Of a DNA stretch of 64,000 nucleotides, positions 17,252-26,022 are shown piece after piece. This DNA comes from Acanthopleuribacter pedis (lineage in GTDB: Bacteria > Acidobacteriota > Holophagae > Acanthopleuribacterales > Acanthopleuribacteraceae). The notes beneath the pieces are model-generated. The model did not search any database and was not told where the DNA came from. It saw only the letters and a program-made list of their open reading frames with translations. The DNA is taken from positions 62,001 through 126,000 of the forward strand of contig NZ_JAFREP010000002.1 in the NCBI RefSeq assembly GCF_017377855.1, in the 5' to 3' direction. Every line of letters begins with the position of its first letter. Position 1 is the first letter of the stretch. Both the position numbers and the translations under genes were made by a program.

Positions 17252-17835
17252 GGCTTCCCGCCGGCTTTGGTGCGCTTTCGCCAAAAAAAATGACCCTCAT
17301 CCGGCGGTTGACGCGCCGGTGAGAGTGTCGTTCATTTCGATTGAAACGAAGAATACGAAAGGGTTCCCGACGGGTTTTGCGGGGACCGGAACTTCGTTAA
17401 TCAATCCCATGTTCGTTCCCGGTGCCGGGGATCGCGCCCAGCCCGCATTGCTCACAAGGATTCGTCGCGAGAAGCAGAAAGCCTTGTGAGGACGAAGGTT
17501 ACGACCGAGAGACGGCACAGGCGTAGCAGAGCTACGGCGAAGGCGGCTCGACCGAGTAAGGCGGAAGGCCGCCCCCTTGTAATCGCATGGCTTTCGGCTT
17601 CGTAGCAGAATTGCTTGTGAGCAATGCGGGCTTGATCGCTGTGAACCGAGGATTGATTGCGTTCAATGCGGGGATAACGGTTAGAATAACGGGATTCCTC
17701 TTCCAGCTTTTTTCGTCAAACCTTTGCGGTGTCGGATGACCCCGTATCGTCAAATGCTGGAATGAAGGATGTTTGCCATGTGCGCCCCGTTGCGCCCGTG
17801 ATCCCGATGATGGTTTGTTTTGTGAAGGAGTCCAC
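17252..17835. other. Intergenic region with a family A long element
   Basis: A 584-base gap. After the spermidine synthase-like gene there is a 6-bp stem CCGGCG-GTTGACG-CGCCGG (17301-17319) without T-tract. The family A element occupies 17441-17631 (listed separately). The remaining 200 bases before the next gene show nothing I recognise; they must hold the promoter for the nine-gene locus that follows. Confidence 0.6.
17441..17631. repeat. Family A dispersed element, long form
   Basis: A 191-base element with inverted ends (GCCCGCATTGC at the left, GCAATGCGGGC at the right). The left end holds an inner hairpin, CTCACAAGG ... CCTTGTGAG, around CGTCGCGAGAAGCAG. The interior includes CGAAGGCGGCTCGACCGAG and GGCGGAAGGCCGCC (another stem), and the right end carries CTTCGTAGCAGAATTGCTTG. 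The interior is shared with the copies at 29468-29705 and 54301-54442. No transposase is encoded; it resembles a non-autonomous element or a structured RNA cassette. Confidence 0.85.
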
Positions 17836-19545
17836 ATGAGCGTATTGGTAACCTTATTGCTGTGTCTTGGTTTGATCTCCGCGGCCCCGGCGCAGAACCT
17901 GGAAACGCTACAAGCGAAACCCCTGGTTGATCAAATCCGCGTCAAGGCCAAACCGGTCAAAAGCGGCAACAGCTTTAAAGTCCCTATGATTACCTGGGGC
18001 GGCGACGTGGCGACAATCCACGCCGATCAACAGAAGCTATTTAAAAAGAACAATTTAAACGCCGAGATCTTTGTCGAGAACAACTTCGCTAAGCAGGTGG
18101 AGGCCTGTTTGAAAGGGGAGACCCCTTACCTGCGCGGCACCATGGGCATGATCAATGCCGCCGCCGAGGTGTTCCAAAAGAACGGCGTTGATTTGGTGGT
18201 CGTTTACCAAATGACCTGGTCCAACGGCGGCGACGCCATGGTCGTCCGCAAAAATGTGCGCAAGCCGCAACGGCTCAAGGGCAAAACCGTCGCACTCCAG
18301 CTCTACGGTCCCCACATGGATTACGCCTTTAACATCCTCAAAACCGCCGGCGTCCCGCTCAGCAGTGTCACGTTCAAGTGGTTCAGCGAGTTAACCTTGC
18401 CGACCTTTGATACCGACGGCAAAATCATCGATCCCGTCAACGCCTTTTTGGAAGACGATTCCATCGACGCCGCCATGGCGATTATTCCCGATGCGATGAA
18501 CCTGACCTCTGGTGGTCGCGGCGGAACCGGTTCGGCCGGTTCGGTGAAAGGCGCCAAAATTATGGTGTCCACCAAAACCGCCTCACGCGTCATTGCCGAT
18601 GTCTACGCGGTTCGTGCCGATTACTTCAAAAACAACCGCGCCGAGGTTGAACGTTTTGTGAATACCTTGCTGCAAGCGCAAGAATCCCTGCAAACCCTGC
18701 TGCAAAACAAAGCCTCCCAGCAAGCGCGTTACCAACAGTTGATGAGCCGTTCGGCCGATTTGTTGATGGGCGCCCCCCAGGCCGTGCCCGATGTAGAGGG
18801 TTTGCTGGCCGATTGCGAATTTGTCGGTTTTCAAGGCAACGTCGCCTTCTTCACCGGTAAAGGCACCAGCCGTACCTTAGCCAAGTTGACCAGCGAGATT
18901 CAGTCCGCGTTCAAAGAAGTCGGGTTGATGAAGCAAAGCGTCAAAATTGAAGGCGCGGGCTGGCAGTACGACAAACTCTCCAAGGGTTTGAAATTCGTCA
19001 ACGCCGCGCCCCAACCGAAAAAGAAATTCGATACCAAAAAGGTCGCGGCAAAAATCGAATCCCAGATTTCGGCGGAAGCCACCGAATGGGCCGAGGACGA
19101 CACCTTATTTCAGGTGGAAATTAATTTTGCGCCCAACCAGAGCACCTTTAGCGAGGAACAATATGCCTCGGATTTCAGCAAGGCCCTGGAGATCGCGCAG
19201 ACCTACGGTGGTTCCTTAATTGTCGTAGAAGGTCACTCCGACCCGCTTGGTATTTTGCGGGCTCGTGAAAAAGGCAAAACCCCGGTGGAGGTGCGCCAAA
19301 TGGAGCAAAAAGCCAAAAACCTGTCCTTGGAACGTTCCAAATCCGTGCGCCAGGCCTTCTTGAGCTTCGCCGCCCACAACAAGATGCAGGTCGACGAAAG
19401 CCAGTTTGTTTCCGTGGGTTTGGGTGTGGTTTCTCCGAAATTCAGCCCACCGCGAACCAAGGAAGAATGGGCCGCCAACCGCCGTGTGGTGTTCCGCATC
19501 AAGCAGGTGGAAGCCGAGTTGGATGAATTCGTTCCCCTGAAATAA
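17836..19545 (+). CDS. Periplasmic substrate-binding protein fused to an OmpA-like domain
   Basis: A 569-residue exported protein: signal peptide 1-20, a type 2 periplasmic binding domain of the NMT1/SsuA-like class at about 35-380 (MITWGGDVATIHADQQKLFK; GVDLVVVYQM; KGKTVALQLYGPHMDYAFNI), then an OmpA-like peptidoglycan-binding domain at about 430-565. The latter has the Asp of VVEGHSDPLG and Arg of LSLERSKSV, the pair that contacts diaminopimelate in OmpA, and ends NRRVVFRI. The protein should therefore be a ligand receptor tethered to the cell wall rather than a free transporter component. GAAGGAG precedes ATG 17836. It is the first of nine co-directional genes. Similar fusions exist in databases as phosphate-binding/OmpA proteins; the ligand is unknown. 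Confidence 0.85.
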   Translation: MSVLVTLLLCLGLISAAPAQNLETLQAKPLVDQIRVKAKPVKSGNSFKVPMITWGGDVATIHADQQKLFKKNNLNAEIFVENNFAKQVEACLKGETPYLRGTMGMINAAAEVFQKNGVDLVVVYQMTWSNGGDAMVVRKNVRKPQRLKGKTVALQLYGPHMDYAFNILKTAGVPLSSVTFKWFSELTLPTFDTDGKIIDPVNAFLEDDSIDAAMAIIPDAMNLTSGGRGGTGSAGSVKGAKIMVSTKTASRVIADVYAVRADYFKNNRAEVERFVNTLLQAQESLQTLLQNKASQQARYQQLMSRSADLLMGAPQAVPDVEGLLADCEFVGFQGNVAFFTGKGTSRTLAKLTSEIQSAFKEVGLMKQSVKIEGAGWQYDKLSKGLKFVNAAPQPKKKFDTKKVAAKIESQISAEATEWAEDDTLFQVEINFAPNQSTFSEEQYASDFSKALEIAQTYGGSLIVVEGHSDPLGILRAREKGKTPVEVRQMEQKAKNLSLERSKSVRQAFLSFAAHNKMQVDESQFVSVGLGVVSPKFSPPRTKEEWAANRRVVFRIKQVEAELDEFVPLK

Positions 19546-19633
19546 AAACGCGCGGCCGCCAAACAAGCGGCCGCCCCGGCAAAGGACGGCGCCGGTTCCC
19601 CTGTTCCGGTTGCCGTCCCCAAGGAATCTTAAA

Positions 19634-20416
19634 ATGAGCGACAGCAAGAGTGCGACCGCGGCCGTGCTGCTCCTGGCCGGTCTGCTGGTGATCGGTCCCC
19701 TGGTGGCGATATTTTTTCTGATGGGTGATATCAAAGTGGGACCGCGCATGCAGCAACAAAACGATGAAGCGACGGCCAGACAACGCTTCAAAGAACAGCC
19801 GGTCATGGACATTCAAATTCCCAGTCAGGGCGGCCAGGTTTCCACCGCGCGCAACCTGCTGGTGATTTTCGACGGGTCCGGCAGTATGTTGGAAGAACCC
19901 GATGCTTCCTGTGGGGCAGACGGCCGCTTTGCCAACAAACACGAGGGTGCGATCTGGGCGGTTGAACAGTTCGTTGAGCAGGTGCCGGACGGCGTTAACC
20001 TGGGCTTGTACGTCTTTGATCAAGGCGGCGGCGGTCTAAGGATGGCTTTGGCACCCGACCGCGAGGGTTTTATGGCCCATGTTCGCGCGGTGAATCCGGG
20101 CGGCGGTACCCCGTTGGCCGAGGCGATCCGCATGAGCACCCGCACCTTGGTTGCACAGTACCAACAACAACTGGGTTACGGTGAGTTTCGTTTGGTGGTG
20201 GTCACCGACGGTGAAGCGCAAGGTTTGGCCAAGGCCGCGGTGTACGCGGCGGGAATGGGCATGCCGATTTACACCATCGGGTTGTGCGTGGATCCCAATC
20301 ACGTTTTGCGCGAGTTCTCGGTGAGCTACACCGCGGCCAATGATTTCGAGGCCTTGTCGGCCGGCTTGGCGGATTCCCTCGCCGAATTACCGGATTTCGA
20401 CGACACCCAATTTTGA
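19634..20416 (+). CDS. Membrane-anchored von Willebrand factor A domain protein
   Basis: A 260-residue protein with one N-terminal membrane helix (about 9-29) and a VWA domain at about 74-245 that would face the periplasm. The MIDAS metal site is intact: Asp80-x-Ser82-x-Ser84 in FDGSGSM, Thr159 in GGGTPL and Asp192 in VVTDGE. VWA domains mediate metal-dependent protein-protein contacts, often with AAA+ ATPases; one AAA+ gene closes this same locus. ATG 19634 has AAGGAA ten bases upstream; an in-frame ATG at 19610 lacks one. It lies between two binding protein-OmpA genes, so it may bridge those receptors (inference). Confidence 0.88.
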   Translation: MSDSKSATAAVLLLAGLLVIGPLVAIFFLMGDIKVGPRMQQQNDEATARQRFKEQPVMDIQIPSQGGQVSTARNLLVIFDGSGSMLEEPDASCGADGRFANKHEGAIWAVEQFVEQVPDGVNLGLYVFDQGGGGLRMALAPDREGFMAHVRAVNPGGGTPLAEAIRMSTRTLVAQYQQQLGYGEFRLVVVTDGEAQGLAKAAVYAAGMGMPIYTIGLCVDPNHVLREFSVSYTAANDFEALSAGLADSLAELPDFDDTQF

Positions 20417-20554
20417 TCTCCGACCCCGACCCCGGACGGGGCGTAACTCCTGCTTGAGGAATACGGCAAGGGTAGTATGATAGGTGCAACGCGCCCCCCG
20501 TGTTTTACCTCATCAAATCGTTTCTTTTCTGTAAGTTTGAGAAAGGTTGGCTGC

Positions 20555-22090
20555 ATGAAAAAATCGACCGTGGGTTTTATCATCATCCTCGTGTTGGGCG
20601 CGCTCGGCATTTTTGGGTGGAAGGCGATTGACACCATGTTGACCGAGCAGACCTCCACCAAGGTGAGCCGGTCCCTGAAGATCGGTGGCGACAACTACTT
20701 GGGTTACTGGTTCATCAACGCGCCCGAGATGCGCAAACAGGCGGTTCAAAAAGACTTTTCCGTCGAATTCAGCGACGACGGCGGCGCCTACGCCGAGCGT
20801 TTGAAGAAATTTGCCGCCGGTGAATACGACTGCATTGTGCTGCCGATTAACACCTATTTGGAACAAGGCAAAAACCACGATTATCCCGGCGTGATCGTGG
20901 CCGCGGTCAGTGAGTCCAAGGGCGCCGACGGCATGGTGGTGCGCACGGATCGTTTTCAAGGCAACCGTGTCAACGATCTCAACGACCCCAAACTCAGCAT
21001 TGTTTACACCCCTGATTCGCCCAGTTCTTTTCTGCTCGATCTCACCATCGCCGATTTTGATTTGGACCGGCTCGCCGCCAGCGATGGTTGGCGCGCCGAG
21101 GCCGACGGTTCCAGTGCCGTTTTGGAGCGGGTGCGCAAAGGCGAGGGCGATGTGTTTGTGATGTGGGAACCGGACCTTTCCAAGGCCTTGGCGCTCGATA
21201 ACGTCAGTTACCTGTGGGGCAGCGATAAGTTTTCCGGTTACATCATCGACGTGTTTGTGTTCCATCGCGATCTCCTCAAACGAGACCGCGCTTTGGTCGA
21301 AGACTTTTTGGGGGTTTACTTCAACGTGCTCGACCATTACGCCGAGGACAAAACCACCATGGTGACCGAAATGGCCCGCGCCACCGGCCTTAAAAAAAAC
21401 CAGGTCGAAGGATTGCTCAAAAAAGTGGATTGGTTTGACTTGGAACAAAACTGTACCAGCCAGTTCGGGATCGCGCTGAAACCCGGTGCCGCCGTGGAAG
21501 AAGGGGTGATCAACAGCATCATCGCCGCGACCGACGTGCTCAAACGCAACAAACGGCTGGAGAGCGATCCCTTGGAAGGCAACCCCTACCAAATTACCAA
21601 CCGCGCCTTGTTGGAGAGCTTGGCGCGTCAGGCCGGCGATCACGGCGGCATGGAACAACGGGCCGCGACCAAGCGCAACTTTGAAAAACTCTCCTCGGCC
21701 GATTGGCGCGATTTGCGTGAGGTGGGCACCTTCCGTTTGGAACCCATTACCTTCCAAACCTGGAACAACCTGTTAACCAACGAGGGCAAAGCCCGGGTTG
21801 ACCGCATTGCCACCACCTTGACCAACAATTATCAGGCCTACCGCATCATCATTCGCGGTCATACCGGACCGGGCGGCGATGAAAAGGAAAACACCAAACT
21901 GTCGCGGCAACGCGCCGAGGTGGTCAAACAGTACTTGATCGCGGTTCACGGCATCAACGCCAACCGTTTGCAAGCGGACGGGGTGGGTTCGTCCCAGCCT
22001 TTGCCCCGCAAGCAAGGCGAGTCCCAGCGCGCTTACGGGTACCGTTTGCCGCGGGTAGAATTTGTCGCGGTGGAGGGGAACCAACTTTGA
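20555..22090 (+). CDS. Second substrate-binding protein fused to a divergent OmpA-like domain
   Basis: A 511-residue protein with an N-terminal membrane helix (about 6-23, probably an uncleaved anchor), a type 2 periplasmic binding domain (about 40-360; GGDNYLGYWFINAPEM, YDCIVLPINTYL, GEGDVFVMWEPDL) and a C-terminal OmpA-like domain (about 405-505). In the latter the usual Asp of the GHxD motif is Gly (IIRGHTGPGG), although the Arg of LSRQRAEVV is kept and the closing NRR is replaced by PRVEF. Peptidoglycan binding is thus doubtful. GAAAGG precedes ATG 20555. It ends in a 4-base overlap with the next gene. It is a distant paralogue of the 17836-19545 product rather than a recent duplicate. 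Confidence 0.83.
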   Translation: MKKSTVGFIIILVLGALGIFGWKAIDTMLTEQTSTKVSRSLKIGGDNYLGYWFINAPEMRKQAVQKDFSVEFSDDGGAYAERLKKFAAGEYDCIVLPINTYLEQGKNHDYPGVIVAAVSESKGADGMVVRTDRFQGNRVNDLNDPKLSIVYTPDSPSSFLLDLTIADFDLDRLAASDGWRAEADGSSAVLERVRKGEGDVFVMWEPDLSKALALDNVSYLWGSDKFSGYIIDVFVFHRDLLKRDRALVEDFLGVYFNVLDHYAEDKTTMVTEMARATGLKKNQVEGLLKKVDWFDLEQNCTSQFGIALKPGAAVEEGVINSIIAATDVLKRNKRLESDPLEGNPYQITNRALLESLARQAGDHGGMEQRAATKRNFEKLSSADWRDLREVGTFRLEPITFQTWNNLLTNEGKARVDRIATTLTNNYQAYRIIIRGHTGPGGDEKENTKLSRQRAEVVKQYLIAVHGINANRLQADGVGSSQPLPRKQGESQRAYGYRLPRVEFVAVEGNQL

Positions 22091-23004
22091 GCAGCAAACC
22101 GTCGGCCGGGGAGAAAGACACCCGTACCTCCGGCAAAATTGAACGCGCCGTGTTTTTAGACGCGGTCCAACATCCGACAACCCTGACCCCCGCGGCGGTG
22201 GCGGCGTTGTCGGTGATTTGGATGGGCGCGTTCGGCGTGTCGCCCAACCCGGTGAAAAGCGCGCTGGCGGGCGGTTTACTCTGTATTGGTTCCTGGGTAT
22301 TCCACTATTTCGTGCGCGGTGAGAAACTGGCCGAAAAGTATGCACAGAAACAGATTGCCAAACAGCAGGAAGCCGAACGCGTGTCCCGTGCGGCCTACGA
22401 ACAAGCTTTTGTGGATATTGGCTTTAGCCAAGGCTTGCAAGCCGGGCGCGAATTGGAACGCGCCTACCGCCAATTGCTCGATTTTCTCCAGGCCCAAGCT
22501 GCCCGCGGCACCGTCGCCCGCTTCCACACCTTGGCCGACGACTGTTATCAGGAAGGCCGCCGTTTGTTGGATCAAGCCGTGGCCCTTAAACGTGCCTTAC
22601 GCGCCGTTGATGCCAACGCCTTGACCCGTGAACAGGCGCTTTGGCGCAAACAGGCCGGCGGCATGCGTCCCGACGACGCCGCCGCGCGCACCTTGCAAAC
22701 GCGGATCGACAGCCATCAACGGCGCCTGGATCTCTACGCCCGTCGACAAACCGCCCTGCAGGAGTTGCTGACCGAATGCGACGTGCTCGAGGCCGCCTTG
22801 GAGTCGGCTTACCTGGAAGCGATTGACCTGGTGCGCGCCGATGTGGCCTTGCAGCCCTCCCAATCGGCCGCCGCCAATTTGGAGCAAGCCGTGCGCGCCG
22901 CCCGCAGGGTCGAGGATCGATTGCGCGGCCTGGAACAAGGCCCGGATGAACGGGAAGACGACCTTTACCGCGAGGCCGGCGCCTCGCACCATTCGAACGC
23001 GTGA
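22087..23004 (+). CDS. Membrane protein with long coiled-coil region, unknown family
   Basis: A 305-residue protein starting at TTG 22087, which overlaps the stop of the preceding gene (TTGA). Two closely spaced membrane helices (about 33-51 and 58-76) form a hairpin, followed by some 220 residues of Ala/Gln/Glu/Arg-rich helix predicted to be cytoplasmic coiled coil. No catalytic motif is seen and I do not recognise the family. Its position just before a PspA-like gene suggests a membrane platform for that protein (inference). The TTG start is chosen for the overlap and for the lack of an earlier in-frame start. Confidence 0.75.
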   Translation: MSSKPSAGEKDTRTSGKIERAVFLDAVQHPTTLTPAAVAALSVIWMGAFGVSPNPVKSALAGGLLCIGSWVFHYFVRGEKLAEKYAQKQIAKQQEAERVSRAAYEQAFVDIGFSQGLQAGRELERAYRQLLDFLQAQAARGTVARFHTLADDCYQEGRRLLDQAVALKRALRAVDANALTREQALWRKQAGGMRPDDAAARTLQTRIDSHQRRLDLYARRQTALQELLTECDVLEAALESAYLEAIDLVRADVALQPSQSAAANLEQAVRAARRVEDRLRGLEQGPDEREDDLYREAGASHHSNA

Positions 23005-23090
23005 TTGTGTGATGAACCCATGTGCCCCTATTGATTGAATACGCCGATCTCGGCACCCCGCAAACAAAGAAGCTTTAGGTGGAGGAAACC

Positions 23091-23909
23091 ATGTCCAATG
23101 AACAAGTAGGAATCGTTCGAGCGGTGTTCCGGTATTTCAAATACTGGAACTGGAAAAAAGCACGCGGCATCATCGCGGCCGCCGACGAGCAGTTCACCGG
23201 CTCCGTCGACGGCATTAGCGCCGCTTTTGAGATGCACCAGGATAAGTTGGTGCGCCAATACCAGGAACTGCGCGACGCCATTTCCGAGGTTGAGGCTGTT
23301 TTGGAAGACAAACGCCATCGGCTCGAACAGTTGAACCAAGAGGAAGAGGACCTGCTGCAAAAACGCGACGGTGCCCTGAATCTGGCCGAACAAGCCCAGG
23401 CCGCCGGCGACGAAAAAGGCTATGAAGCCCACGCCGGTGCCTTCGAGCGTTTCCAGGTGCGCATTGAAGAGATCGAGCAAACCCAAGCGCGTTTGCAGGC
23501 GGAAGTTGGCGAAACCTCCGGCACCATGGATCGCTACATGTTGCGTTTGCAAGACATGCAATCCGAAATCCAAAAGCTGCCCCAACAAAAAGCCGAAGCC
23601 GTTGCCGAACACGTTTCCGCAAAGCGGATTATCGAACTCAACGACCGGTTGCAGGGTTTGGAGAACAGCATCGACCGCGGTCCGATTTCGGCCGTGATGG
23701 AAACCAACCGCAACCTGACCGCCAAGGCGAAGATTTCCGAAAAGCTGGCGGGCACCGATATTCGTGTGCAGGACAAGGCCTACGAAAATGCCGGTCGGGT
23801 TTCCACCGCCCGTTCCAAGATGGAATCCATGATGGCCGCGCGACGCGCGGAGAAAGAGGGACCGGCGGCGGAAAAAACCGGCGACGAACGCGAACGGCCC
23901 ACCATCTAG
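23091..23909 (+). CDS. PspA/IM30-like coiled-coil protein
   Basis: A 272-residue, almost entirely helical protein with long heptad stretches (about 40-230) and no membrane segment, resembling phage-shock protein A/IM30, which polymerises on the inner membrane and stabilises it under stress. It is longer than typical PspA (about 220 residues) and its N-terminus (FRYFKYWNWKKARGII) is not the standard amphipathic helix but is aromatic and basic enough to bind membrane. The C-terminus is basic and polar. GTGGAGG lies just upstream of ATG 23091. The assignment rests on overall composition and context; a generic coiled-coil protein is possible. Confidence 0.65.
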   Translation: MSNEQVGIVRAVFRYFKYWNWKKARGIIAAADEQFTGSVDGISAAFEMHQDKLVRQYQELRDAISEVEAVLEDKRHRLEQLNQEEEDLLQKRDGALNLAEQAQAAGDEKGYEAHAGAFERFQVRIEEIEQTQARLQAEVGETSGTMDRYMLRLQDMQSEIQKLPQQKAEAVAEHVSAKRIIELNDRLQGLENSIDRGPISAVMETNRNLTAKAKISEKLAGTDIRVQDKAYENAGRVSTARSKMESMMAARRAEKEGPAAEKTGDERERPTI

Positions 23910-23994
23910 ATTGGACGGCGTGCGCGGCCCCTTGCCATACCGCACCGCGCCTACCAAGGGCATGAAACCCAGGAATCAAGATAAGGAGTTATTT

Positions 23995-25074
23995 ATGTCG
24001 CGTCTCAGTGCGAAAAGTTTACTGCGTTGTTTGATGATGGTGTGTTTGGTCCTGTTTGCGACCGCGACACCGGCCCTCGCCAAAACCAAATTTAAGGTTG
24101 CCTGGTCGATTTATGTGGGCTGGATGCCCTGGCCCTACGCGGAAGAAAGCGGCATTCTCAAAAAATGGGCCGACGCCCACAACATCGAAATCGAACTGGT
24201 CCAAATGGATTACGTTGCTTCCATCGAAGCCTACGTCGCCGGCCAGGTTGATGCCTGTGTCATGACCAACATGGAAATGCTCAACATGCCCGCCGCTTCC
24301 GGGATCGACAGCACCGCCTTGATTATCGGCGATTACTCCAACGGCAACGACGCCCTGTTGGTGCGCGACGGCTTGACCGCCAAAACCATCAAAGGCCAAG
24401 AAATCAGCCTGGTTGAACTCACCGTGTCTCACTACTTGCTCAACCGCTTCCTGGAAAAAAACAACATGAAGGAAAAGGATGTGCGGGTGATCAATACCTC
24501 CGACAGCGACATCGGCCCCATTTTTCTTTCCAATGACAGCCAAAAAGCCGTCGTGACCTGGAACCCGATTGTGATGCAAATCGAGCAACATCCCGGCATC
24601 ACCAAACTGTTTTCTTCCGCGGATGTTCCCGGTGAAATTATCGACTTGATGGCGGTGAACACCAAAACCCTGAAGAAGAACCCCGCCCTGGGTAAAGCCC
24701 TGGTGGGTGCCTGGTACGAGGTGATGAGTGTGATGTCGCGCCGCGGTGCCGACGCCGACAAAGCCCTGGGCACCATGGCCGCCCAAGCCGAAAGCTCTCT
24801 GGTTGAGTTCAAGAGTCAATTGAAAACCACCGCCATGTTTTACACCGCCGACGCCGCGGTACAGTACGCTTCCGGCCCTGAAATCAAAAAGAACATGGAT
24901 TACGTGCGCCAGTTCTGCTTCCGCCACGGCTTGCTGGGTGAAGGTGCCGAAAGCGCCGATGTGGTTGGTATTCAGTACCCGGACGGCAGCGTTCAGGGTG
25001 ACAAGCGCAACGTCAATTTCCGATTTGATGTGAGCTACATGAAGATGGCCGCCGAGGGCAAACTGAAACGCTAG
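23995..25074 (+). CDS. ABC transporter substrate-binding protein (urea carboxylase-associated type)
   Basis: A 359-residue exported binding protein with a clear signal peptide (to PALA at about 29). The sequence pattern KVAWSIYVGWMPWPYAEESG, VMTNMEMLNMPAASGIDSTA, NGNDALLV and PGEIIDLMAVNTKTLKKNPA is that of the family annotated as putative urea ABC transporter binding protein in urea carboxylase regions (TIGR03427, NMT1/SsuA superfamily). No urea carboxylase is in the window, so the ligand is open. AAGGAG precedes the ATG. The stop codon TAG is the first three bases of a family A repeat. The matching permease and ATPase follow downstream. Confidence 0.9.
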   Translation: MSRLSAKSLLRCLMMVCLVLFATATPALAKTKFKVAWSIYVGWMPWPYAEESGILKKWADAHNIEIELVQMDYVASIEAYVAGQVDACVMTNMEMLNMPAASGIDSTALIIGDYSNGNDALLVRDGLTAKTIKGQEISLVELTVSHYLLNRFLEKNNMKEKDVRVINTSDSDIGPIFLSNDSQKAVVTWNPIVMQIEQHPGITKLFSSADVPGEIIDLMAVNTKTLKKNPALGKALVGAWYEVMSVMSRRGADADKALGTMAAQAESSLVEFKSQLKTTAMFYTADAAVQYASGPEIKKNMDYVRQFCFRHGLLGEGAESADVVGIQYPDGSVQGDKRNVNFRFDVSYMKMAAEGKLKR

Positions 25075-25135
25075 CCCGCATTTATCACAAGGATTTCGGC
25101 TTCGTAGCAGAATACTTTGTGAGGAAGGCGGGCTA
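25072..25135. repeat. Family A dispersed inverted repeat, short form
   Basis: Begins TAGCCCGCATTTATCACAAG and ends CTTTGTGAGGAAGGCGGGCTA, with CTTCGTAGCAGAAT in the centre. Its first TAG is the stop codon of the substrate-binding protein gene. It lies inside the operon, between the binding protein and permease genes, so it could form a hairpin that adjusts their relative expression. Confidence 0.85.
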
Positions 25136-25205
25136 GGCATTGACGGAAACCACGGGGCCGTGCAGCGGGGCCCCCGAACCCTGCCGATAAAAATGAGGTG
25201 GAACC

Positions 25206-26015
25206 GTGAAGTTCCTAAGTATGCATGCCAAATTCGGCCCGGTGACCACCGCGCTGTTGTCGGCGAGTTTGTTTGTGTTGTGCGTGGCGGCTTATTTCAC
25301 CGCCTCCCACATCCGCCACCAAGAGAACCCCAAAGACAAGATCATGCCGACCATCGGCAAGATGTGGAAAGGCGTGGAAAACACCGCCTTCAAAGAAGAC
25401 CGCAAGGGCGAGTACCGGCTCTGGGTTGACACCTGGGCCAGTGCCAAGCGGCTGGGCTACAGCACCTTGCTGCTGGTCCTGGCGGTGTTGCTCGGTTTGC
25501 ACATGGGGTTGTATCCCTTTTTTGAAGCCGTGTTTTACCGCTTTATTTTGTTTTTTGACAAGGTGCCCGCGCTGGCGCTGCTGCCGATCTTGTTTATTAT
25601 TTTCGGCTTGGGTGAGCTGTCCAAGGTGATGCTGATCCTGCTCGGCGTGTTTCCCACCATCGCGTTGGATACCTACTTACGCGCCAAGGCCGTGCCCCGC
25701 GAACAAATTATCAAAGGGCGGACGCTTGGCGCCGGCAGCGCCAAAATCACTTACGGGGTGGTGCTGCCCCAAATCATGCCGGACGTCCTCAACACCATTC
25801 GCCTCAACTTCAAGGCGATGGTTTTGTTTTTGATTGCCGGCGAATCGCTGGCGGCTACCGCCGGGCTCGGTTACCGCATTTTTGTGGTGCGGCGCTACAT
25901 CGCCATGGAGATTATTATCCCCTACGTGCTGTGGATGAGTTTGTTGGCCTTTGTGGCTGACTTGCTGGTACGGCTTTGGATCAAAAAGCGTTACGCCTGG
26001 TATCAGGCGCACTGA
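25206..26015 (+). CDS. ABC transporter permease
   Basis: A 269-residue inner-membrane protein of the binding-protein-dependent transport permease family (SsuC/TauC-like). It has an N-terminal helix, a polar periplasmic segment (about 40-75) and five further hydrophobic helices. The EAA-type coupling loop that contacts the ATPase is seen as LRAKAVPREQIIKGRTLGAG near 157-176. The GTG start at 25206 follows GAGGTGG. It is 131 bases after the binding protein gene (the gap holds a family A repeat) and seven bases before the ATPase gene. Confidence 0.9.
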   Translation: MKFLSMHAKFGPVTTALLSASLFVLCVAAYFTASHIRHQENPKDKIMPTIGKMWKGVENTAFKEDRKGEYRLWVDTWASAKRLGYSTLLLVLAVLLGLHMGLYPFFEAVFYRFILFFDKVPALALLPILFIIFGLGELSKVMLILLGVFPTIALDTYLRAKAVPREQIIKGRTLGAGSAKITYGVVLPQIMPDVLNTIRLNFKAMVLFLIAGESLAATAGLGYRIFVVRRYIAMEIIIPYVLWMSLLAFVADLLVRLWIKKRYAWYQAH

Positions 26016-26022
26016 GGACACC

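Noticed and set aside
15959..17284. A 441-codon minus-strand ORF opposite the spermidine synthase-like gene
   Set aside because: His/Gln/Gly-rich shadow translation without motifs; the plus-strand gene has clear GGGDG and membrane helices.
20513..21757. A 414-codon minus-strand ORF opposite the second binding protein-OmpA gene
   Set aside because: Shadow frame; composition atypical and no ribosome-binding site.
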